64,000 nt of DNA, from assembly GCA_001949185.1 (NCBI GenBank), contig BDGG01000014.1, positions 468,161-532,160 on the forward strand. Reading direction: 5' to 3'. This stretch comes from Ramazzottius varieornatus. Lineage: Eukaryota > Tardigrada > Eutardigrada > Parachela > Ramazzottiidae. This document shows positions 44,438-53,604 of the stretch, piece by piece (position 1 is the first letter of the stretch; the number at the start of each line of letters is the position of its first letter). The notes below the pieces were generated by a model. That model had not been told where the DNA came from. It ran no database searches and saw nothing but the letters and a program-made list of their open reading frames with translations. Made by a program: the position numbers and the translations under genes.

Positions 44438-45592
44438 TCATTTGAGATGCTTCAGCAGGCAGCGCCAAGGTTTCATGACGAAATCCAAGGACGATCGCGA
44501 CATTTCTCTGACTTGCTTCCGCAACAATGGCACCGTCACAATAAATATGATGGGATCCAGACATGTCGAGCAAGCCATCCAGGAAGTCATTGCAAAGTAT
44601 GTTGCGTCGGTGAAGATGACACTGTTGGGAAACATGACCTCCCCCAGGCCAAACAGTACAATCGGTGTCCAGAAAACTACCGCACAAAGGACGATGGAAG
44701 TCAACACTAAAAACGCATTAGAGTGCTGTTTCTGCTTTGATCGTTTCTCCTCCATCTGCTGCTGTTGGACAAACTTTTTGAACCGTTCCTCGTCATCTTG
44801 TCCAAGGTCACCTCTAGATTCATGACTGATTGATGTACTTGTCCTTCGCGTTTGGTTGGGTACAGGTCCCAATGTAGCACCAACAGCCGACATGGCGTGA
44901 ACACTTTTCATTCCCAACTGATTCCGTATACGCTGCCGCGCTAACTGCTTCCGTCGCAGCAAAGGATAGCTGGTGATTATAAACGCTGTTGGTGAGACGA
45001 ATAATAACATGATAATTGTCGAGTAAGTGTGCTGAGACGTCATGCGAACCCGACACACGTAAACAGGTCCTGCGCTGTCGAGAAACTGTTCGTTCATAAT
45101 GACCCATGGAAGAATCATGGTCACGGTGGCGAACCAGACAGAACCACAGAGAAAAAAGGTAACGCCTGTGGTATTATGCGTGCGAAAGTGGTGCGGAAAG
45201 TAGAGGGCCCAGGTGCGATTGGCGGCAATGAGGAAATGAGCATTGCCGACGATGCCTTCACCGCAGAAGTAAATGAAGAGGAACAAGGTACAAGAGTGTT
45301 TGTTGAAGATCCAGTGGCCGTAATAGTGCTGGATGGCCAGGGATAACACGTAGAAGGATAATATAACTTGAGCGATGACGATACTGATCAAGTAATAGTT
45401 GAAGCGTGTTCGGAGGGCCGGAATAGACGCAAAGGCGACGAGGCAAAGCGAAGAACCCGCAAATATGATCAGCGCTTGCAGTGAGGCCGTCACAGTTTCC
45501 GGAAGGTTTGATGAAAAAGGTACTGCCGGGTGAGACAAATTCCACAAAGGGAGCATTGTATCGTTGTGGGCGAAGACTGAGCCGTCCATCAT
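44438..45592 (-). CDS. rhodopsin-type GPCR, family A2 (384 aa, intronless)
   Basis: Minus-strand receptor paralogous to 30143-31246. It has NDT and NLS glycosylation sites, then FNYYLISIVIAQ, YYGHWIFNKHSCTLF, GIVGNAHFLIAANRTWALYF (NRTW in the DRY place), the loop-2 Cys in VYVCRVRM, a long charged loop 3 with QQQQMEEKRSKQKQ, FWTPIVLFGL in helix 6 and CSTCLDPIIFI in helix 7. I place the start at 45592 because MMDGSVFAHNDT begins a normal short extracellular N-terminus. The frame stays open upstream for another 137 codons to 46003, but that part has no homology to the paralogue and probably is 5' UTR. Confidence 0.85.
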   Translation of the reverse strand: MMDGSVFAHNDTMLPLWNLSHPAVPFSSNLPETVTASLQALIIFAGSSLCLVAFASIPALRTRFNYYLISIVIAQVILSFYVLSLAIQHYYGHWIFNKHSCTLFLFIYFCGEGIVGNAHFLIAANRTWALYFPHHFRTHNTTGVTFFLCGSVWFATVTMILPWVIMNEQFLDSAGPVYVCRVRMTSQHTYSTIIMLLFVSPTAFIITSYPLLRRKQLARQRIRNQLGMKSVHAMSAVGATLGPVPNQTRRTSTSISHESRGDLGQDDEERFKKFVQQQQMEEKRSKQKQHSNAFLVLTSIVLCAVVFWTPIVLFGLGEVMFPNSVIFTDATYFAMTSWMACSTCLDPIIFIVTVPLLRKQVREMSRSSLDFVMKPWRCLLKHLK

Positions 45593-46347
45593 ACCAGAAT
45601 GGAAGGCAACGAATCGAATTCGGCGCCGGCCCTGAAAGTTCCAGGTAGGAAACAAAATGAATGATCTATCGCTTTTGCGTCCCGCACCACTAAGCTTAGG
45701 GTGCACCCGTTTATCGAAAAAGATGAGCAAAATGGTTTGACATTGACCGAAACTGGCTGTACAACAGTGGCACGCGAGGGACACGTCGTCCAGACGGAAT
45801 CTTACATTTCTGTCAATCCCCGTCGATAAAAAGCCCGCCGACAGAAGATGCGATGAATTTTCAAGAAAAGACGCCGTCAACACGCACACTGCGACCGTCT
45901 TCTGGTCCATAGCGATTTTCCGCAGGATTGGATGTCTTAGACTACTCCCTTCGAGCAAAGGCATCATTTCATGCCGTTCGCATACTCCGCTTACCCTTAT
46001 CAAGGCTTTATTCTCTGCAATCTTGTGCCCATCTGCACAGCTTTTTTGTGGGAAATTTGATCGCTACTCCGAAACGACTAATAACAGTCTTGACCTTACT
46101 AGGCTACACTGCGAAAACAGGAACCACAGATTGGACAAGTAGTGCAGGACAAATCAATACTCTTTGAAGTCTATCAAATTGCCAGGCACTCCACAAGTTA
46201 ATACCGTACCGACACTCCCCACATTTTACGCTGTAACAGAAGCACAATGCTCTGCGGTTATTAGATACACTACGCTAAAAGAAACCATACGATAAGGAAG
46301 GAATATCTCGCGTTTTCAAGTACTAAGAAGATAAAAAAAGATCAATA
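45593..46347. other. 5' flank of GPCR 5
   Basis: Promoter/5' UTR region, including the 137-codon open extension (45593-46003). No repeat seen before the MITE. Confidence 0.4.
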
Positions 46348-46553
46348 CTTTAAAGTGCCAATGATGCGGGACAGGTTTGGGTCCGGGTGCGTGTAAAAAG
46401 ACCGCGCGGATGGTGGGTGAAATATCTGGTCAACGTGTGTATCGATCAGCTGATCGCTGCGACATGACACATAACAGCCAACACGGCGCGTACCGGGGGG
46501 ATTCTTTACGCGGACCCGGGCCAATCTTGTCCCACTTCCTCGGCACTTTAAAG
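46348..46553. mobile_element. mariner-type MITE with TA duplication (206 bp)
   Basis: The ends are CTTTAAAGTGCC and its complement, with the inverted repeats extending about 50 bp (GGGACA, GGGTCCG, GTAAA). TA lies outside each end (46346-46347, 46554-46555). The internal CGATCAGCTGATCG palindrome adds to the hairpin. No ORF. Confidence 0.75.
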
Positions 46554-46646
46554 TACTGGTCCTAAACCATCACAACAAACGTAACAAGAAATTACAGCAA
46601 CCGGTTCCGAGAGACTAACAGGAATATTTCTGAACAAGAAACCAGG

Positions 46647-49600
46647 TCAGAAATCAGCGTCCGTTGTGAAGACAAAGTTATCTTCCCGTCTATGCATCAC
46701 ATTCGATCGTTGGTACTCCCCAACTCGCCGCTCGAAGAAATTGGACTTTCCTTCCAAGGAAATGTGTTCCATAAAGTCGAATGGATTTTCGACGTTGTGA
46801 ACCTGTATCAAAATCGAAATACAAAATCAATTAGGAATGGTTTTTTCGACCAGTTTGATGAAATGGAAGAACAGCTCTTACCTTGGGTACGCCGAGTTCG
46901 CCGAGTAGTCGATCAGCCACGAACTGAATGTAGCGCGTCATCAGCACATCGTTCATACCGATCAGCCTCACCGGTAAGGCTACCGTGAGGAACTCGGTTT
47001 CGATTTTCACCGCGTCGCTGATGATTTCGATTATACGTTCGCGCGACGGTGGGTACTTCAAGTGTCGGAATATCAGACAGGCAAAGTCGCAGTGAAGACC
47101 CTATATTCCATCGAAAATTGATTCGTAATGATAGCCAACCCGAGAATCAAACCACAGAAGAAATACAGCTTGGCAAAAAACCGACACGCTCGCCGTTCCA
47201 AGTGGCGCATGCATGCAGCCAGTTACACTGGAGGCGTGCACCACTGGGACAAACTAGACAAGATTATCATCATAGATGGCGCACGCTTCCAGCCAATATC
47301 ACTGCAAACGTGCGCCACCTGGGGGAAACGATGTGGTCGCGTTTGTTTGCCGAGCTCCGCAATATTACCTCGTCGCGACTTATCAGTTCGTTGCTGTAGG
47401 TCAAGCCTGGCATGAGCCCTCGTTTCTTGAGCCAGAATATGGCCGCGAAGGACCCACTGAAAAAGATGCCCTCAACCGCGGCGAACGCGACGACTCGTTC
47501 GCCAAAAGATGCTTCACTATTCGAGATCCACCGAAGCGCCCAATCCGCTTTCTTCTTCACACTCGGCATGGTTTCAACTGCGTTGAACAGGAACTCTCTA
47601 CAGTAGAACGGAGGTTAAAAAAGAAATTCGGACGGAGACCAAGGAGCTGGTTACCTGTCAGACGGGTCTTTGATGTACGTGTCGATCAGCAAGCTGTACA
47701 TTTCCGAATGGACATTCTCCATGGCGATCTGGAAGCCGTAGAATGAGCGGGCTTCAGGTATCTGGACTTCTTGCGAGAACCGCTCGGTTAAGTTTTCGTT
47801 GACGATGCCGTCGCTAGCGGCGAAGAAGGCCAGGATTGTACTGACGAAGAGCTGTTCTTCGTCATTCAGGCTGTTCCAGTCTTCCATGTCTTTGGCCAGG
47901 TCTACTTCTTCCACGGTCCAGAAGGAGGCCGTTGCTTTCTTGTACATCTGCAAAACCCAACAGGAAATCGGCGGGTGCAAAAAACTAACAACGTTTGAAA
48001 TCACATTCTCGGTTCACTTCGAAAAGGGCGGCATATCACAAAATTCCCACCCCAGATGAGGGTCAACCAAGCGCGAGCCGGACACCTTAAATCTCGTCTC
48101 CCAAAGTATGTGGCCGCAGAAGTCTCCCCAATATCTCGTCTCCCAGCTAGGGGTGTCACCTTTTTCTGTCTCCTAGACGCCCTTTTTACCTTGTCGCCCA
48201 GAAAAAATCGTCTTGCCGTTGGGAGACGAGAGTACTGTCCGCAGGCCTGCACTAGCGCTCGGCCCTAGGGTGTCGCGCCTAATATCGTATATCAAACCAA
48301 ACCATTTAAAATAAAATTTAAAAAATTCTAACAAGCAGTCAAGCATTCAAATTGCTCCTCGAGTTAAGAAAAGTATTCGAAAAGCGAAACGTTTTCTCGA
48401 TTCACATTGAGGCAAGGCACGCCCTTACTGTTGCATTGGACAACGAGTAAAATTTAAAACATAATATTACAGAAACTAGAAAGATACTACTGCAACAACT
48501 GCCGGCCGGTGGCCGGAAGAATTTTAGCATTTTCGTCGGAAAAACAGCGGTCTAGCAGGTAAAAATTGCTTTCTACTCGAAAATCCTTGAGAATATGGAT
48601 ATTTCCATACCATCTAGACAACAGCTAACACGAAATCCGCTGCCTCAAACAACTTCAAAATTTGTCTCAACAACGTTCTGCTTAACATCGCTAGATTACT
48701 GATTCAAGCCATGGATCTGCTCATTCGATGGAATCTTTAGCAGCTGTTTTTGGATATCGGCTGATACATCTGACAAAGGCATCAGGCTGAGTTCCGATGC
48801 TCAAACCAGCACTACAGGAAGGTTATGTACAGATTGTGCTGTAGATCTACTCGGAAGCTAATTCCTGGAGGATACCGCGAGACACGGAAGTAACGGACGT
48901 ACTGTACGTCGCTGCGATGACATAAACTGCTTTGGTTAAAAGTTTCGATTGATCACAAAATTCTGGGCCAAATATTGAGATGTTTTATCAGGTGGTGCAC
49001 GAGGAGCTGGACCTAACTTTGTCCGCTGGCTGAGACTTTGTACATCGCGTTTACATATACGTCTGAAGTGCCTACGACTAGCTCGTTACGCGGTGCAGAA
49101 AGCTTTAGCCAGTGGTCCAGGTACAGCCCCTCGTACCATCGCTCACGTACAACGCATTCTGGTAGTCCGCTTTGTGCCGCAGTATCAAAACACCTGGTTG
49201 GTGAAAAACATGCACTTAAAGAGCTTACCTAACGGCGTCGACTAAAAGCGAATACTTCCGTATCCCACAGTATATCATGTGTCTTGCAGGCTTTTTCTCT
49301 TGAATACGTTCACTGTACGAACTGTGGAGGAAGCTTTCTCCTATCGTCCTGTAATATCACAACATTCAGGGGCGTGTAGTAAACTTCACACGTTGACAAT
49401 ATTGAGACGCTGGCAACAGAAACGAAGTAAATGGACTCGAAAACAAATCTGCTACACCAATTAGCCGGAGAAGTTGTTTCCGAAGTTCTCTTCGACATTA
49501 CGGTGGTGACCACCTGGGTACTAGTGACCACCTGGGTACTAGTGACAGCAAAAATTTGAGTGCACTCAGAAGAAATATTGCTCCAGCTGTACAGAACGGC

Positions 49601-50735
49601 GATATCAGAAGTGCGGAAACGTGGTTTTAAAGCCGATTGGAACAAACGACAGAAACATCGACACCATCGTTCCTGCTCATAAACGGCAAGCGAGTACCTT
49701 AGAATAACATTTGCTTGTCGCTCTTCCAGTGTGTATTACGATCACCGTCTGTTTCAGCCCATCTGGCAATCAATGCTGGGGGACTATGGAGAATAAATCA
49801 ACTCTGACCCCGCTAAGCCGGTCCAGTTTCCAGCGGTGGCAGCAGTGGTAGGCACTCTGGACACCATACTGTGTACGAGTTACACGGCCAGCCCTCTGTC
49901 AGGTTCACTGCACGTATGACCACGATGTCTGTGAGCCCACTGAAATCTCTGAAGTCATGGTAGATTTAGCGGTGACAAGGGAGTTAAGGGCTCACGGCAC
50001 TGTTGACTGGCGATTCTACCTTTTACAGGTCTTTTTGCGAGCGAATAAATTGATATTGCGAACGCTAATTTCATTAAAGACACCCTGAATTATTTTCTGG
50101 CACCGTGTTCACCCTGCCAGAGGCACCTCTCTCGTCTAGGGGGAAAAGGTGGAAATTCCTATGTCAGAAGAGCACTAGGGTGGAAAAAAAGACATCAGAG
50201 ACACCTCTAGTGCAGGCGTGACTGTCCGGCGCGCTTTTGGGGTCAACGGCACCACCTCGTTCCTGGTACCCCAATCAAAGCCGTTGATTGAGTTAATAGA
50301 AAATTAAATTTATTAGTGTAAATTCTGGAGAATTCAGAAGTTTTCTTCCTCTGCAGGAATTTTCGGTAAAAAATCCAACTTCTCAGAACTTTCAGTCTAC
50401 ATTTGTAGAATACCAACACGAACCTTCCATATATCGTGATACTGGATGGGATACACGACGAAGCGTCGGGAGTTTTCACGGAGTAAAGGCTCGTCAGTAT
50501 CGTGATTCTGCTTGGCCGTAGAAGACTGGGCGCTGTCATCGCTTCGCTCAGAAGTGGAGTCGACTTCTGAGCTGGCCGTTTCGGAGGAATCGGTGGGAAA
50601 CTCTTCTCGGAAGTCTGCGTGACTTTTCGTGGTGGAGTTAGAGGAGAAAGTGGATGCTAATCGACAAGCGTATCCAGTACTCTCCGCCGTATCTTTGCAG
50701 CCCAGCCTCACCAGGCTATCTTCCAGCGTTCCCAT
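46647..50735 (-). CDS. RRM2: ribonucleoside-diphosphate reductase small subunit (402 aa, 5 exons)
   Basis: It makes dNTP precursors with the large subunit, using a di-iron tyrosyl radical. Exons (minus): 50735-50424, 47947-47655, 47597-47369, 47100-46882 and 46802-46647; all junctions are in frame (403 codons with stop). The iron ligands D150, E181, H184, E244, E278 and H281 and the radical Tyr 188 are all present ([36 protein letters not shown]). The C-terminus FTTDADF, which docks to the large subunit, is kept. The N-terminal 80 residues are Ser-rich and variable, as usual. Intron 1 is unusually long (about 2.5 kb), and intron 3 carries two GTGGCGCAC palindromes. Divergent from NDUFA4. Confidence 0.96.
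47199..47255. repeat. short GTGGCGCAC palindromic element, copy B (RRM2 intron 3)
   Basis: CAAGTGGCGCATGC opens it and GCGTGCACCACTGGGACAAAC closes it, with a CAGTTACACTG core. Twenty bp separate it from copy C. Confidence 0.7.
47275..47329. repeat. short GTGGCGCAC palindromic element, copy C (RRM2 intron 3)
   Basis: GATGGCGCACGCTTCCAG opens it and CGTGCGCCACCTGGGGGAAA closes it. It is in the same intron and orientation as copy B. Confidence 0.75.
47948..50423 (-). other. RRM2 intron 1 (about 2.5 kb)
   Basis: Bounded by AAG|gttcgt and tttgcag|ATG. At 48080-48230 the words TCTCGTCTCCCA and TGGGAGACGAGA form an inverted repeat. At 49505-49545 GTGACCACCTGGGTACTA occurs twice in tandem. No internal gene recognised. 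Confidence 0.7.
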
Positions 50736-51415
50736 CTTTCTCTAGAGAGAAGTGCGCAAGATCCAAGGGATTTCGGTCAAGTGAAAGGTACGTTATTGAA
50801 CGAAAGAGGATGAAATGAAATTGCAAAACTCGACTGGACGAAGACCAACAATGCACGAGCGCGATGGGAATTCCATCTGTTGTGTCTGATGTAATCCGTA
50901 TGGTGAGCCATGCGGTTGTTTCTCGTGGTTGACTGAACATACAGTTTTTCCCTCATCGCCTCACCAAACTGTGTACGGTGGTTCGTGGGCATGGGGAGCT
51001 GTGCAGTTCGGTTTTAACATTGCTCCTCCGAGGATCACATGGAATCGCGAAATGGTCGAGCTCGCCATCGTTTTGTCTCGTTTTGTACGAACTTATACCA
51101 CTGTACCTGCGAACCTAACTCGGTGATGACGTCAGAGCTTCATCATCTATTGCTCGACCTCCTCGATCTTTCAGGGCAGACTTTGTACACCTTGACGTCA
51201 TACGTTTTGTATGGGAGGAATCCCGCAGATGCTTAGCGTTAGCAAAAATACAGCAATTCAATTTTGAAATTGTCGTTTTCTTCCAGAATTTTTCCACATC
51301 CTGTGCTATTAACCTGCTGATCAGAATCCGGTACGAAACTTTGGATTGTAACGAGCGAAAAGTGGCACGGTCTTTTCTCGACCTTACGACGTTTTGCTTT
51401 GCAGGAGTCGCAAAA
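50736..51415. promoter_or_regulatory. divergent promoter region, RRM2 (-) / NDUFA4 (+)
   Basis: The two start codons lie 680 bp apart and face away from each other. The NDUFA4 side includes a 5' UTR splice acceptor (TTTGCTTTGCAG, ending 51404). No TATA box stands out. Shared regulation is inference from layout. Confidence 0.5.
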
Positions 51416-51661
51416 ATGATGCGAGGGATGACATGGAAAAGCCTGAAGGCGAATCCATCGTTGATGCCTCTGTTCTTCTTCGTAGGAGCTGGCTCGTTGA
51501 TGTGTGCAGCGTACCTCGTTCGACTTGCCGTCAAACATCCAGAGGTCTCGTGGAGCAGAAAAGACGGAGGACGCCCCTTCGATGCATACGAAGGACGACA
51601 GTACAAACTCTTTTCGGAAACCATCGATTACAAGGATCTTAAACAGCCCGTAAAGATTTGA
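51416..51661 (+). CDS. NDUFA4: NDUFA4-like cytochrome c oxidase subunit (81 aa)
   Basis: Small inner-membrane protein of mitochondrial complex IV (first assigned to complex I). Pattern NPSLMPLFFFVGAGSLMCAA (about residues 14-33), followed by YLVRLAVKHPEVSW, matches the single membrane helix and the LALxxPDVxW block of the family. The C-terminal YKLFSETIDYKDLKQ corresponds to the conserved QYKFYSVNVDY.KLK region. Length (81) equals the human protein. The start may be the Met at 51416 or the next codon. The exon begins at 51405 after a 5' UTR intron. ATTAAA at about 51845 can serve polyadenylation. Convergent with MRPS14. Confidence 0.88.
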   Translation: MMRGMTWKSLKANPSLMPLFFFVGAGSLMCAAYLVRLAVKHPEVSWSRKDGGRPFDAYEGRQYKLFSETIDYKDLKQPVKI

Positions 51662-52126
51662 TTGATCGTTTGATATTTCGTGCATTATACCTTGTCGGAA
51701 GTACTTGTCTGGTCATCGTGTGCCGTGCTCCTTTATGGATTACTATACGGAAGAAGTCGTTGTTCACAGGCTCCGGAGCTCGGGAGGGCTCTGTGACTCG
51801 TGGGTCCACATTTGTCCGCTGGAAGACTGATTCTTTCGTACAGCATTAAAGTTTTATTGGCGACACCTCTTCCCGACTTTCACTTCGACAAACTAGCTCG
51901 ACAAGATTCGTTGTCCAAATGACTGCGTTTCTAGTAGTATTGGCTGAAAGAGTGCGCTAGTCGGACAAGCGATCTTATCGAGTTTGTTTGCCTTGCTTCC
52001 AGGTTTCTTCAACAATTTTACCCAGTGCAGAAACTCCAGATTCATAGTGAATATTGCACTCGATGTTCTCCTGACTGTACACTGAGACACAAACGGAAGA
52101 AAAAGATTGACAGGAAGGAAGAACCA
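51662..52126. other. 3' UTR overlap zone of NDUFA4 (+) and MRPS14 (-)
   Basis: The plus strand has ATTAAA near 51845. The minus strand has AATAAA about 270 bases past the MRPS14 stop, at about 51852-51857. The two signals almost touch. No other gene. Confidence 0.5.
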
Positions 52127-53095
52127 CTATGTGAGTTTCGGAGGGTAGACAAAGGGTTCTTTGAATATATTCTGATTGTAAACGATTGGGGCGCCGTCGT
52201 ATTTCATAAGCTTCGTAGCACTTCCCGAATACCATTCATCTTCCCATCGATGGTAATCGTTGGCAACTTGATCGCCATAAAGCGGATCCACTGCGCGAAG
52301 CGTTCCCCTCAGGTCCGGGTCAATGTGATGCCAATATCTGCAAAACCAAAGTCCAGTCTTTTTTGAATGACTGCCAGGTGATCGGACGGCAACAACAAGA
52401 CTTACACATCGTCGAATTTTTTTCCCCATTTCGCCCTCATCACTCCCGACAGTTGGTTGTGATCCGCGTAATTCCTCCAAATCATCCGACTGACTCTCCA
52501 ACGACCCAGGACAGCCCGTGGACGACTGGTGACGACACAGCGATCCACGGTACACATGTAAGTACTATCGCGCGGAAGTTTGTTGATGTCCTGTTGAACG
52601 TATTGTCGAAATTCAGCCGGAAGCAAGTTCGTTCGATACAACTGCCGCAAACTACTGCGGATCCTTCCCCACCGATGAACGTACGCTCGCTTCCTGGCAT
52701 CCTTCAGCTGTCGGAAATCGTGGTAGTGATGGTTAAATCGCGGTTGCGAACTGAGGATATGTTCTCTGAAGGGAGGCAGCAGTTTGATATGATTCGATCA
52801 ATCAACATTCAACAATCAAAGGTGGTTACCGTGGTATATCGTAGTCCCGAATCCAGTCAACGTGCGGTTGTTTCGTATGCATTCGCTTACAGCCTTTCGA
52901 GCCCCATGGTTTGCCGGTCCTCGGACGTTCATTGTAGGGAATGAAGGAAGGAGCAATCGGTACGACAGGCTTCTTCAAGTCCGGACGTTTGCTGGGTGGC
53001 TTCTGCGTCACTGTGCGGACGGAAGTCGTCCATGGCAAGGCTGTCGCGTTAGTTGGTCGAACAAGACTTGTCAGAACGGATCGTAGTGCATTCAT
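52127..53095 (-). CDS. MRPS14: mitochondrial ribosomal protein S14 with possible C-terminal extension (204 or 273 aa)
   Basis: uS14m of the mitochondrial small ribosomal subunit. Exon 1 is 53095-52830 and exon 2 starts at 52750, joined in frame at an Arg codon. The N-terminal 60 residues form a presequence. The family core is VDWIRDYD, RAYVHRWGRIRSSLRQLYR, INKLPRDS, CVVTSRPRAVLGRWRVSR and ADHNQLSGVMRAKW. Human S14 ends at that final W. Here exon 2 either reads to TAA at 52404-52402 (204 aa) or splices at GT|gtaagt (52405) to exon 3, 52337-52127. The second choice adds 69 residues with WEDEWYSG and NIFKEPFVYPP, of no family I know. The donor fits the consensus very well, so I favour the long form. 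Confidence 0.85.
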
Positions 53096-53604
53096 TCTAC
53101 CAGAAATCCTCTCTGGATCCTACGAGAAACCCTCACACAATCATGCTGGAAGATCGAACGAGAGAAGGATTGTGAATTCTGAGGGAAGAATTCAAAGAAA
53201 GGTGGTAGGGAACCATGCAAACAATAATGGTTAAAGCTTATTTCTTGATTTGATTGAATGGAAAACAACGGATGCTTAAGCATTCCAGCAGCTTGACCAC
53301 GTTACTGCACCATGCAATTGTTATCCTGATTACTGTCTTAGCCACTCAGACCGCCCACTTGGGAGGCCGGGGTTGGTTCGAACCAGTCAAATCACCAGAT
53401 GGAGAGATGCGACGAATCAAACTACTGTCCGTACAACCTTGACGTGTCAGCAAATTACGCTCCGAATGTTTTTCTCCTGCGCGAGTGTGATTCTTTCCGG
53501 TCCTGGATCCTGATCTCTTACTTCTCCTAACCAATCCGCACCCTGTACAGTAGGAGGATCTCTTTGCAGGAATCCAGCCACTGACTGCAAGGAGCTCCGG
53601 AAGA
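53096..53604. promoter_or_regulatory. divergent promoter region, MRPS14 (-) / signal peptide peptidase (+)
   Basis: About 510 bp between opposite start codons. No TATA box obvious. A 5' UTR intron for the peptidase is possible (TTTGCAG at about 53570). Confidence 0.45.

Noticed and set aside
45593-46003. Receptor start at 46003 giving a 521-aa protein
   Set aside because: The extra 137 residues have no counterpart in the paralogue, while the Met at 45592 starts a normal glycosylated N-terminus.
49493-49545. Tandem GTGACCACCTGGGTACTA as a CRISPR or regulatory array
   Set aside because: Only two units with no spacer, within an intron of an animal gene.
53365-53400. tRNA-like GGTTCGAACC arm
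   Set aside because: No acceptor stem, anticodon arm or correctly placed D arm around it; just a short palindrome.
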